From the NCBI RefSeq assembly GCF_014203235.1, contig NZ_JACHIN010000012.1:149210-213209 (forward strand): a stretch of 64,000 nucleotides of DNA, in the 5' to 3' direction. Position 1 is the first letter of the stretch. The number at the start of each line of letters is the position of its first letter. The DNA is from Nonomuraea endophytica (GTDB lineage Bacteria > Actinomycetota > Actinomycetes > Streptosporangiales > Streptosporangiaceae). This document shows, piece by piece, positions 15,954 through 23,391 of the stretch. The position numbers and the translations under genes are program-made. Under the pieces are notes generated by a model that saw nothing but the letters and a program-made list of their open reading frames with translations, did not search any database and was not told the DNA's origin.

Positions 15954-16394
15954 TCACACCGCGGTCGGCAGGCACGTGAGGGCGAGGAGGTCGTCGTCGG
16001 TCAGGTCGGCGGTGTGCCGGGCGGTGCGCATCAGCGCGGTCTCGGCGGGTACGGCGGCGGTGTTCGGCGGGATCAGCAGCAGGGCCACCGGCTCGACGGC
16101 GGCGAAGAACAGCACGACCACGTGCGGGTCCGCGTCGCGGTAGCGGCCGACGCGGACGTGCCGTCCGGGCGCCGGAATCCGGTCCGGGATATGCGTCCAC
16201 GCGTTCTCGTACAGGCCGACCAGCAGCGTCGTACGCCCCAGCCGTTGGTCGACGGCGGCGATGAGGCCGGGCAACTCGGTGGCCGCGTCGCGGGACTGGG
16301 GCCACCAGGCTCCGTCCACGACGGCTCTTCGGCTGGGCACGGGGTCGAGGGTGAGCCGCAGGACGGGGTGAAGCGCTAGAAGTGTCGGCGTCAT
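15954..16394 (-). CDS. DUF5994 family protein
   Basis: 146 residues matching the DUF5994 pattern: RLTLDPVPSRRAVVDGAWWP near the N-terminus, then RDAATELPGLIAAVDQRLG, VRVGRYRDADPHVV and a hydrophobic VALLLIPPNTA strand. This family is confined to actinobacteria and is of unknown function. It often sits near STAS and ANTAR regulators, as here. It is the first gene of a likely two-gene operon with the STAS protein. Confidence 0.82.
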   Translation of the reverse strand: MTPTLLALHPVLRLTLDPVPSRRAVVDGAWWPQSRDAATELPGLIAAVDQRLGRTTLLVGLYENAWTHIPDRIPAPGRHVRVGRYRDADPHVVVLFFAAVEPVALLLIPPNTAAVPAETALMRTARHTADLTDDDLLALTCLPTAV

Positions 16395-16506
16395 GTTCGT
16401 CGCCTGACCTGTCCGGGCCCGCGCAAACGGGCCGGTGGTGAATCGCCGGGGGCGACGCCGACCTGACTGTCAACGCTCGAGATGTCCTCGGTAACTGCAC
16501 CTTACC

Positions 16507-17079
16507 TTACGTCGCAAAGGCGAAGCCCAGGGCCTGGCGCATCAGTTCGGGCAGGTCCGCGTGGCCGTCGCTCTCGGCCCAGCGCACCAGCGCCACGTGG
16601 GTGGCGCCCAAACAGGCTCCGGCGGTGGCGCGTACGCGGAACTCCTCGGCGGGGTCGGGCGACGGGCCGCAGAGCGCGGTGACGATCGCGGACTGGGTGG
16701 CGTACTGGCTGTCGAGGTGGTGGGCGCGCAGCGCCGGGACGGAGATCATCAGGCTCAGCCGGGCCAGCAGCATGGCCTTCTCGGCCGCGATCGCCGTGGC
16801 GGCCATCTCGACGAGGGCCAGGCCGATCCGCTGGTGGAGCGACTCGGTCTCCGGCCGGGCGGCCACGGTGGCGGCGGTCACCTGGTCGTAGTCGTCGTAA
16901 AGCACCAGGTCCTCTTTGGTGGCGAAGTGCCGGTACACGGTCATCGCGGAGACGCCCGCCGCCTCGGCCACCTCGGTCACGGTCGTCGCGTCGTAGCCCC
17001 GGTCGAGGAAGAGGCGGATGGCGTGCGCCTGGATCGCCTGTCTTGTCTCGATACGGCGGCGGTCGCGCAGGCTCGTCAT
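16507..17079 (-). CDS. TetR family regulator
   Basis: 190 residues from ATG 17079, starting MTSLRDRRRIETRQAIQAHA. The helix-turn-helix (about 10-57) contains VTEVAEAAGVSAMTVYRHFA. Codons upstream of 17079 lie in the operator region and were rejected as starts. It is divergent from the SDR at 17129 with 49 bp between the starts. The operator candidates there suggest it represses both genes. Confidence 0.92.
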   Translation of the reverse strand: MTSLRDRRRIETRQAIQAHAIRLFLDRGYDATTVTEVAEAAGVSAMTVYRHFATKEDLVLYDDYDQVTAATVAARPETESLHQRIGLALVEMAATAIAAEKAMLLARLSLMISVPALRAHHLDSQYATQSAIVTALCGPSPDPAEEFRVRATAGACLGATHVALVRWAESDGHADLPELMRQALGFAFAT

Positions 17080-17113
17080 GTGGTAGACAGTACCAAAGTG
17101 GTAGTGACTAACA
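17080..17113. promoter_or_regulatory. candidate TetR operators between TetR and SDR
   Basis: TGGTA (17081-17085) and TACCA (17091-17095) form a 15-bp perfect inverted repeat. A second similar element, GTGGTAGTGACTAAC, begins at 17099, about 19 bp on. The sites lie in the 49-bp gap between the two divergent start codons. Confidence 0.55.
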
Positions 17114-17128
17114 TTTCTGGAGGGTCCG

Positions 17129-17872
17129 ATGACACGACTGATCGGCAAGACCGCGCTGGTGACCGGAGCCTCACGCGGCATCGGCCGGGCCATCGCCGAA
17201 CGGCTCGCCGCCGACGGCGCCCGCGTCGCCGTGCACTACAGCACCAGTGAGGCCGAGGTGGCCGAGACCGTCGAGCGGATCGGCGAGCGCGCGTTTCCGG
17301 TGCGGGCCGACCTCGCCACCATGGCCGGCGTGGGCGAACTGGCGGGCGCGCTGGCCGAGCGCGAGCTGGACATCCTGGTCAACAACGCCGCCGCGCCGCC
17401 CGCCGGACCGATCGAGACGGACACCCCTGAGCGGTTCGACCGGTTGTTCGCGGTCAACGTCAAAGCCCCGTACTTCCTCATCCAGCGGCTTCTGCCCCTC
17501 ATGCGGAACGGCGGGCGGATCATCAGCATCTCCACCGTCGCCACCCGCATGGCCTATCCCACCCAGACCTCCTTCGCCATGACCAAGGGCGCGCTGGAGA
17601 CCATGAGTCTCTCCCTGGCCCAGGCTCTCGGCAGCCGCGGCATCACGGTGAACGTCGTCGCCCCGGGCGCCACCCGGACCAGCGCCAACGCCGCCCTCTT
17701 CACCCCGGAGGCGTCGGCCTTCTTCGCCAGCCACACGGCGCTGGACCGGGTGGGCAGGGCCGAGGACGTGGCCGACGTGGTGGGATTCCTCGCCTCCGAC
17801 GCGGCCCGATGGGTGACCGGCCAGGTGGTGGACGCCAGCGGCGGCGTGCACCTGGGGCCGCGCCTAGGCTGA
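17129..17872 (+). CDS. SDR-family protein with catalytic Tyr replaced by Phe
   Basis: 247 residues, classical short-chain dehydrogenase fold: TGASRGIGRAIAE cofactor motif (NADP(H)-type), NNAA motif, and the Ser region ISISTVA. The active-site YxxxK is present as FAMTK: codon TTC at 17573-17575 puts Phe at residue 149 where Tyr is expected. Lys153 is kept. The enzyme may be inactive as a normal dehydrogenase, or act differently. ATG 17129 follows CTGGAGG. It is probably the target of the divergent TetR. Confidence 0.88.
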   Translation: MTRLIGKTALVTGASRGIGRAIAERLAADGARVAVHYSTSEAEVAETVERIGERAFPVRADLATMAGVGELAGALAERELDILVNNAAAPPAGPIETDTPERFDRLFAVNVKAPYFLIQRLLPLMRNGGRIISISTVATRMAYPTQTSFAMTKGALETMSLSLAQALGSRGITVNVVAPGATRTSANAALFTPEASAFFASHTALDRVGRAEDVADVVGFLASDAARWVTGQVVDASGGVHLGPRLG

Positions 17873-17908
17873 TTCGGACCGAGCTTCGCTACTGATCTGG
17901 AGTTTTCG

Positions 17909-18256
17909 ATGTCCGTTCGCCGCGTCATGCCCGTCATCCAGTCGAACGCCGTGGAGGAGAGCCGGGAGTTCTATGAGCTGCTGGGGTTCGAGGAGGTCAT
18001 GGACCACGGGTGGATCGTGACGTTCGCCTCGCCGTCCACCCCGGCGGCGCAGATCAGCTTCATGACCAGTGACAAGACCGCCCCGGTCACGCCGGACGTG
18101 AGCGTCGAGGTGGATGACGTCGACGCGGCGTACGCGGCCGTGCGTGACAGTGGCGCCGAGATCGTGCACGACCTGCGGGACGAGGACTGGGGCGTGCGGC
18201 GCTTCTTCGTGCGCGACCCCAACGGCCGGGTGATCAACGTGCTGAGTCACCGCTGA
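17909..18256 (+). CDS. VOC family (glyoxalase-fold) protein
   Basis: 115 residues with the paired beta-alpha-beta-beta-beta repeats of the VOC superfamily: MPVIQSNAVEESREFYELLG at the start and RRFFVRDPNGRVINVLSH at the end. It resembles bleomycin-resistance/glyoxalase-like proteins that bind or modify small molecules. It lies 36 bp after the SDR and may share its transcript. Its end overlaps the convergent SUFU-like gene by 10 bp. Confidence 0.88.
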   Translation: MSVRRVMPVIQSNAVEESREFYELLGFEEVMDHGWIVTFASPSTPAAQISFMTSDKTAPVTPDVSVEVDDVDAAYAAVRDSGAEIVHDLRDEDWGVRRFFVRDPNGRVINVLSHR

Positions 18257-18711
18257 GCGGGATCGATGATGTGCAGGGGCACGTCCTGGCCGATCCGCCA
18301 CAGGGTCGGGATGACGTGACCCGTGCGCGCCCGCTCGTACTCAGCCTCGGTGAGCGCGGCGACCTGCAGGAACGTGAGCGTGTCCAGGACGTCGAACTCG
18401 GGGTCCACGGTCAGGGCCAGCGCCGTCAGTGACCCTCTCGGGTGCATGCGCATCAGCCGGCCGGGGGCGAGGGGCTGTTCGCGCAGGTCGAGCAGGAGGG
18501 CGACGCACCAGTCGGGCGGGGCGGCGTCCGCCGGGCCGCGGGCCACGCGGAGGCTGAGCTCGTAGCCCTGGCCGGTCCCGATGGTGATCAGGTGCCAGTG
18601 GGGGAGCGGGAGGCCGGCCGCGTACCCGCGGATGGCGCCTCCGGCGAGGTCTCCCCATGGCTGGGCTTCGCCGTAAACCTTTTCCAGTGCTGCCTCGATC
18701 TTTCCGTGCAT
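18247..18711 (-). CDS. suppressor-of-fused (SUFU)-like domain protein
   Basis: 154 residues. The segment HWHLITIGTGQGYELSLRVA, with PDWCVALLLDL and later FDVLDTLTFLQVAALTEAEY, resembles the SUFU domain first known from animal Hedgehog signalling and widespread in bacteria, where it is often linked to toxin-immunity or interbacterial competition. No toxin gene is adjacent. Family assignment is by pattern only. It is divergent from a secreted serine hydrolase with an inverted repeat between them. Confidence 0.65.
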   Translation of the reverse strand: MHGKIEAALEKVYGEAQPWGDLAGGAIRGYAAGLPLPHWHLITIGTGQGYELSLRVARGPADAAPPDWCVALLLDLREQPLAPGRLMRMHPRGSLTALALTVDPEFDVLDTLTFLQVAALTEAEYERARTGHVIPTLWRIGQDVPLHIIDPAQR

Positions 18712-18736
18712 TCCTCTCACGTTATGGGATAGGGCT

Positions 18737-18772
18737 TGCGAACGTACAACCCTCGTGCGTACAGTGTTCGCA
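18737..18772. promoter_or_regulatory. inverted repeat in divergent promoter region
   Basis: TGCGAAC (18737-18743) and GTTCGCA (18766-18772) are perfect 7-bp arms 22 bp apart, with GTAC repeated inside. It lies between the SUFU-like gene and the serine hydrolase start at 18806. No regulator is encoded beside it. Confidence 0.45.
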
Positions 18773-18805
18773 TCGAGAGTAAGACGTACGCAAGGGAGTT
18801 TCCCG

Positions 18806-19939
18806 ATGAAGGTCATGGCCATCCTCACCGCCGCGACGCTCGCGGCCCCCACGCCCGCCACGTCCGACCTGCGGCGTGACGTCGAGGCGGTGCACGCCAC
18901 GGGCGCCGTGGGTGTGCTCAGCGAGGTGATCACCCCGTCCGCGCGGCAGCGCGCACGGGCCGGCGTCGGCGACCTGGCCGCCGGGAGCCCGGTGCCGTTC
19001 GACGCGCGGTTCCGGGTCGGCAGCGTGACGAAGTCGTTCGTGGCCACGGTGGTGCTGCAACTGGCCGGCGAGGGCAGGTTGACGCTGGACGACACCGTGG
19101 AGCGCTGGCTGCCCGGCCTCGTGCGGGGCAACGGCAACGACGGCTCCAAGATCACCGTCCGGCAGCTCCTGCAGCACACCAGCGGCCTGTACGACTACAA
19201 CGCCGACCTCCTGCGGGGACAGCTGACCGAGGAGGGCTGGCGGGCCGAGCGGTTCCGCTCGTTCCGCCCGGAGCGGCTCATCGCCATGGCCACGGCCCAC
19301 GCGCCGCACTTTCCGCCCGGCACCGGCTGGGCCTACTCCGCCACCAACTACGCCCTCGCCGGCCTGGTGATCCGCGCCGTGACCGGCCAGACCTGGGAGC
19401 AGCAGGTACGGCAGCGCGTCATCGAACCCCTGGGCCTGCGTGACACCTCCACCCCAGGCGAGTCCCCCTTCCTCCCGAGCCCGAAGGCGCACGGCTACAC
19501 CCGCTTCGCCCCCGGCGCCCACCTGGTCGACGTCACCGTCCAGAACCAGACCCACGGCAACGCGGCGGGCGCGCTGACCAGCAGCCCGCGCGACCTGGCC
19601 AGGTACTTCCGCGCACTGCTGGGTGGTGAGCTGCTGGCCCCCGCGCAGCTGGGCGAGATGAAGAAGACCGTGCCGGCCAAGGGCTGGGAGGCGTTCCACC
19701 CCGGCGCGCGTTATGGGCTCGGGCTGGTGTGGCGCCCGCTCGGCTGCGGCGGCGGCTACTGGAGCCACAGCGGCACCAACCTCGGCTACCGCAACTGGGA
19801 CGGCGTGACCGAGGACGGCAAGCGCTCCGTGGCGGTCTCGGCCACCATCACCCGCTCGGCCGAGGAGGTCCAGGCCGACCTGACCACGATGAAGGCCATG
19901 GACCGGCTGGTCGAGAACGCCCTGTGCGCGAAGCGGTGA
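18806..19939 (+). CDS. secreted serine hydrolase, beta-lactamase/DD-peptidase family
   Basis: 377 residues from ATG 18806 after GGGAG. A short signal peptide (about 1-20) precedes a class C-like serine hydrolase: SVTK catalytic motif near residue 73, YSATNY as YxN motif, and a late HSGT matching the KTG-like strand. These are D-Ala-D-Ala carboxypeptidase/esterase relatives acting outside the membrane. It shares the stretch WLPGLVRGNG and overall layout with the gene at 46737, so the two are paralogues. Confidence 0.92.
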   Translation: MKVMAILTAATLAAPTPATSDLRRDVEAVHATGAVGVLSEVITPSARQRARAGVGDLAAGSPVPFDARFRVGSVTKSFVATVVLQLAGEGRLTLDDTVERWLPGLVRGNGNDGSKITVRQLLQHTSGLYDYNADLLRGQLTEEGWRAERFRSFRPERLIAMATAHAPHFPPGTGWAYSATNYALAGLVIRAVTGQTWEQQVRQRVIEPLGLRDTSTPGESPFLPSPKAHGYTRFAPGAHLVDVTVQNQTHGNAAGALTSSPRDLARYFRALLGGELLAPAQLGEMKKTVPAKGWEAFHPGARYGLGLVWRPLGCGGGYWSHSGTNLGYRNWDGVTEDGKRSVAVSATITRSAEEVQADLTTMKAMDRLVENALCAKR

Positions 19940-19982
19940 GAGTGCGGCGAACCAAAAGATCGACGGCGGAGTCCAACACCAC

Positions 19983-20585
19983 ATGATCAGCATGACGCTA
20001 TCCCTGGTGCTGGCGCTCTCGCCGGCGACCGCGACCGAGATCCCGAAGAACTTCCTGCTCAGCGAACCCGACGCACGCAAGATCCTTAGTCCGGATGACG
20101 CGGCCGAACAGGGCTACAAGATCAGCGACAAGCTCACCAGGCCGCTGGTGCTTAACCCGTGCGTGCACCGGCGGGCCGTCGACCGCGGCCGCCTGGCGGC
20201 CCGCACGATCACGTTCTGGAGCAGCGCACCGAGCGGCTCGGCAGAACAACTCGTCCTGTACAAGAGCCCGGGGGCCGCCCACGCCGCGTTCACCCAGCTG
20301 CGCGCCGAGGTCAAGCGGTGCGCGAGCAAGAGGGACCCGGCCGCCCCGGCTCTCAAGATCCGGTGGCGGACGAGCAAGGCCAAGGCGGGCGACGAGTCGA
20401 TCGGCATGGGCTACCAGACCTGGCAGGACGGCATCGTGAACGAGACGGTCACCGGCGTCGTCGCGCGCAGGGGCAGCGCGCTGATGATCTACACGACCTC
20501 CGACGGCTACTACAACCCGGGCGGGCTGACCAAGACCGCCAGGAAGATGGCGGCCAAGGTCTGCGCGCTGCCCGGAGTCTGCTGA
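19983..20585 (+). CDS. secreted protein, PknH-sensor-like domain
   Basis: 200 residues with an N-terminal signal peptide (about 1-18, ending TATEI). Beyond it lies an alpha/beta domain with an early Cys (NPCVHRR), GSAEQLVLYKSPGAAHAAFT and a C-terminal VCALPGVC. This layout resembles extracellular PknH_C-like sensor domains of actinobacteria, which occur both on kinases and as free secreted proteins. It is 43 bp downstream of the serine hydrolase and may be co-transcribed. Ligand unknown. Confidence 0.7.
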   Translation: MISMTLSLVLALSPATATEIPKNFLLSEPDARKILSPDDAAEQGYKISDKLTRPLVLNPCVHRRAVDRGRLAARTITFWSSAPSGSAEQLVLYKSPGAAHAAFTQLRAEVKRCASKRDPAAPALKIRWRTSKAKAGDESIGMGYQTWQDGIVNETVTGVVARRGSALMIYTTSDGYYNPGGLTKTARKMAAKVCALPGVC

Positions 20586-20590
20586 GCGGG

Positions 20591-21139
20591 TCAGTGGGGG
20601 GCGAAGCCGTGCAGCAGGGCCTCGACGACGGCTTCCACGGTGGGCAGCTCCTTCTCCAGCAGGCCCCGGTAGACGACCACGCCGACGAACATGTCGCTCA
20701 GTAGCCACAGGTCGGCGTCCTCGCGCACCTCGCCGCGGGCGAGCGCGTTGTCGTAGATCTCCCATGAGCGGGCCATCCTCGACCGCATCGCCTCGCGCAG
20801 GATCTCGGCCACACCGGGGTCGCGGCCGGCCTCGCCGTACATCTGCCTGGCGGCGGGGCCCATCGCCTTCCAGGCCTCCATCGTCTCGGTGACGACCACG
20901 CGCAGGTCACCGGCGAACGACCCGGTGTCGGGCATCGCCACTTTGGCGTCCATGGCCGAGCCGAGCGCGTCGAGCAGAAGGTCCCGTTTGGTGGCGTAGC
21001 GGCGGAACACGCTCGCCCTGCCCACGGAGGCGGCCTCGGCCACCTCGTCCATGGTGAAATCCAGGCCTTTCGTGAAGATCAGGGTGGTCGCCGCCCGCTT
21101 GATGCGGACATCCACTTCCGGATCGGGCTTGCGCGCCAT
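20591..21139 (-). CDS. TetR family regulator
   Basis: 182 residues: helix-turn-helix about 10-57 with MDEVAEAASVGRASVFRRYA, then an unassigned ligand domain. ATG 21139 is preceded by AGGAG (complement of 21148-21152). The 15-bp palindrome at 21152-21166 lies immediately upstream and overlaps the start of the divergent monooxygenase. It most likely represses itself and that monooxygenase. Confidence 0.92.
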   Translation of the reverse strand: MARKPDPEVDVRIKRAATTLIFTKGLDFTMDEVAEAASVGRASVFRRYATKRDLLLDALGSAMDAKVAMPDTGSFAGDLRVVVTETMEAWKAMGPAARQMYGEAGRDPGVAEILREAMRSRMARSWEIYDNALARGEVREDADLWLLSDMFVGVVVYRGLLEKELPTVEAVVEALLHGFAPH

Positions 21140-21151
21140 AAGTGAGACTCC

Positions 21152-21166
21152 TAGTATCAGATACTA
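21152..21166. promoter_or_regulatory. perfect 15-bp palindrome, operator overlapping two -10 elements
   Basis: TAGTATCAGATACTA is a perfect palindrome around A21159. Each strand contains TAGTAT, a good -10 hexamer. On the plus strand transcription would then begin at about the ATG (21166), giving a leaderless mRNA. On the minus strand it would leave a leader of about 15 nt with an AGGAG site. Repressor binding here would block both promoters. Confidence 0.75.
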
Positions 21167-22254
21167 TGCGTATCAGAATCCTCATCATAGGCGCGGGACC
21201 CGGTGGATTGGTCGCGGCGCGCTCACTCACGACTGCCGGACACGACGTGGAGATCCTTGAGCGGGCTCCGGAGCCGCGCACGGAGGGCGGCTCCGTCACC
21301 TTGTGGCCGGGCTCGATCCGCATCCTGCGCGAGCTCGGGGCGGACCCGACCGACCTGGGCAGCCGGCTGACCCAGCTGGAGGGGTGGTCGCCGGAAGGCG
21401 AACCGTTGATGAAGGTCGACCTGCTGCGCGCCGAACGCAAATACGGCGCCCCCAGCGTGCACATCTCCCGCAGAGACCTGGTCGAACGCCTGGTCGATGG
21501 GGTGCCCGTCCGCTACGGAAGCGAGGTCGTGGGGGTCGACCCCGACCGGGCCGAGGTCACGCTGGCCGACGGGAGCACCGTCAGCGGAGACATCCTGATC
21601 GGCGCCGACGGCCGCAATTCCGCGGTACGGCGGGCGCTGGGAAAGGAGGATCCGGCCCGGCGCACCGAATGGGTCACCTGGCAGACCTTCGCCGACGTTC
21701 CCCTGGAGCTGGTCGACACCGGGCGCTCCCTGGTCATCACCGGCGAGGAGGGGATGATGGGCCTGACCCCGGCGGGCCCCGGCAGGGTGCTGAACTGGTT
21801 CGAGCTGCGCACCGGGCCGGGCCGTCCGCTCTGGCTGGACGAGGTCGACCCGATCGGCCGGCTCAAGGAGGTCTTCGGCGACTGGAAGGGCCTGGTGCCC
21901 GAGGTGCTGTCGTCGGTGACCGAGATGCAGGCGTTCCCGCACTGGCGGCACAAGGTGCCGGCGGTCTGGGGACGCGGGCCCACCACGCTCCTGGGCGACT
22001 CCGCCCACACGATGCCCCCCAGCCTCGGCCAGGGCACCAACCAGGCGATCGAGGACGCCTGGCTGCTGACCCGTTCGCTGGGCGACCTGCGCGGCTACGA
22101 GCGGACCCGGGCCAAGCAGCTGCGCCTGCCCGCCAGGCTGGCCGGTGACGAGATCGCCAACCGGCCGGGCAGGAAGATGCCCGGCGGGCCGATGAGCGTC
22201 TTGTACACCTGGTGGATCCGCAAGTCGAGCGGCTACCTCTCGGCCATGGCGTGA
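21166..22254 (+). CDS. FAD-dependent monooxygenase
   Basis: 362 residues from ATG 21166. It has MRIRILIIGAGPGGLVAARS (FAD GxGxxG), the DG motif ILIGADGRNSAVRRALG, and the second FAD motif GDSAHTMPPSLGQGTNQAIED. This is the class A flavoprotein hydroxylase pattern (PHBH/TetX-like), using NAD(P)H and O2 to hydroxylate an aromatic or polyketide substrate. The GTG at 21142 is in frame but lies in the promoter. Control by the divergent TetR is likely. Confidence 0.92.
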   Translation: MRIRILIIGAGPGGLVAARSLTTAGHDVEILERAPEPRTEGGSVTLWPGSIRILRELGADPTDLGSRLTQLEGWSPEGEPLMKVDLLRAERKYGAPSVHISRRDLVERLVDGVPVRYGSEVVGVDPDRAEVTLADGSTVSGDILIGADGRNSAVRRALGKEDPARRTEWVTWQTFADVPLELVDTGRSLVITGEEGMMGLTPAGPGRVLNWFELRTGPGRPLWLDEVDPIGRLKEVFGDWKGLVPEVLSSVTEMQAFPHWRHKVPAVWGRGPTTLLGDSAHTMPPSLGQGTNQAIEDAWLLTRSLGDLRGYERTRAKQLRLPARLAGDEIANRPGRKMPGGPMSVLYTWWIRKSSGYLSAMA

Positions 22255-22255
22255 C

Positions 22256-22804
22256 TCAGAGGACCTTGAGCGCCAGGCGCCTGCCCCGGCCCTGGCTGTT
22301 GACGAGCGCGAACCAGAGCGTGAAGACCTGGTCGAGCACGTCGTGGCGGTCGGGGCCGAGGTGGACGGGGTTGAGGCCGACGTCGCGGACGACGCGTTCG
22401 ACGATCTCGCGGTCGGCCTCCGCGGCGGAGTAGAACAGGTCGGCCACGACGCCGTCGAAGACGGGTTCGGCGAAGTTCTCCCAGCCGAGGGCATTGAAGG
22501 CCCGGGTGTAGCGGGCTTCGGGGGCCAGGGCGGCGAACTCGGCGGCATTGTGCATCGCGCCACCGTCGAACTTGTTGGCCGCGTCGATGACGACCTTGCC
22601 CGCGAGTTCGCCGGCGTGGTCTCGGGCGAAGCCGGCGACGACCTCGCCGGGGATGGCGATGATCACCGCTTCGGCGCCGTTCAGGGCGGCGCGTACCGAG
22701 CCTTCCGGGGTGCGGGAGCCGTAGCGGACGTCGTGTCCGGCCGCGGCGAGCGCCTCACCCAGTGTCCGGCCGACGTGGCCCGTGCCGATGACTGCGACAT
22801 CCAT
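22256..22804 (-). CDS. F420H2:NADP oxidoreductase-like NAD(P)-binding protein
   Basis: 182 residues with MDVAVIGTGHVGRTLGEAL (NADP motif followed by YGSRTPE), AVIIAIPGEVV and IDAANKF, matching the NADPH-dependent F420 reductase-like family. These transfer hydride between NADP and F420 or act as small reductases. ATG 22804 follows GGGAG. It is the second gene after the AhpD-like gene (49-bp gap), suggesting a redox operon. Whether it uses F420 cannot be told from sequence alone. Confidence 0.82.
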   Translation of the reverse strand: MDVAVIGTGHVGRTLGEALAAAGHDVRYGSRTPEGSVRAALNGAEAVIIAIPGEVVAGFARDHAGELAGKVVIDAANKFDGGAMHNAAEFAALAPEARYTRAFNALGWENFAEPVFDGVVADLFYSAAEADREIVERVVRDVGLNPVHLGPDRHDVLDQVFTLWFALVNSQGRGRRLALKVL

Positions 22805-22852
22805 GGAGAACTCCCAACGGGGTTGGCGGGGGGTGTGGCGGATCCTCGGGCT

Positions 22853-23305
22853 CTACCAGGTGCCGGCGACCTGGCGGATCGGGGCGTTGAGGCGGTTGAA
22901 GAGGTTCGTGGTGGCGATCATGAGCAGGATCGAGGCGAGCTGCTGCTCGTCGAAGTGGTCGGCGGCGTTGTTCCAGACCTCGTCGGAGACCGAGTCGGGG
23001 CGGTCGGCCAGCCGGGTCGCGGCCTCGGCCAGCTCCAGCGCGGCGCGCTCGGAGTCGGTGTAGTAGGGGGCCTCGCGCCAGGCGGCGACCAGGCCGATGC
23101 GCTCGTCGCTCTCGCCGAGCTTGCGCAGGTTCTTGAGACCGGCGTCGACGCAGAAGCTGCACCCGTTGACCTGGCTGACGCGCAGGTGGATCATCTCCAG
23201 CAGTTCGTGGGGCAGGCCCTGCGACTGCGCGGCCTTCATCAGCTCCATGATCGGCTTCATCGCGGCGGGGATGATCGTCGCGGGGTTCTTCATCCGGGCT
23301 TCCAT
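22853..23305 (-). CDS. carboxymuconolactone decarboxylase/AhpD-like protein
   Basis: 150 residues. The motif NGCSFCVDAG supplies the CxxC pair, followed by the AhpD-type helix with conserved His replaced by variant residues (AGLKNL). Members are alkylhydroperoxidase-like peroxidases or decarboxylases. ATG 23305 follows GAGG. It is divergent from the SARP regulator and co-directional with the F420-reductase-like gene, together forming a small redox or detoxification unit. Confidence 0.88.
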   Translation of the reverse strand: MEARMKNPATIIPAAMKPIMELMKAAQSQGLPHELLEMIHLRVSQVNGCSFCVDAGLKNLRKLGESDERIGLVAAWREAPYYTDSERAALELAEAATRLADRPDSVSDEVWNNAADHFDEQQLASILLMIATTNLFNRLNAPIRQVAGTW

Positions 23306-23391
23306 TTTGTCCTCTTTCGTCGTTGTTGCTGTGAGAACAGATTGGCCGCCCGAGTTGATACATTCGCTATGCGTCGACGATGGGGTGACAA

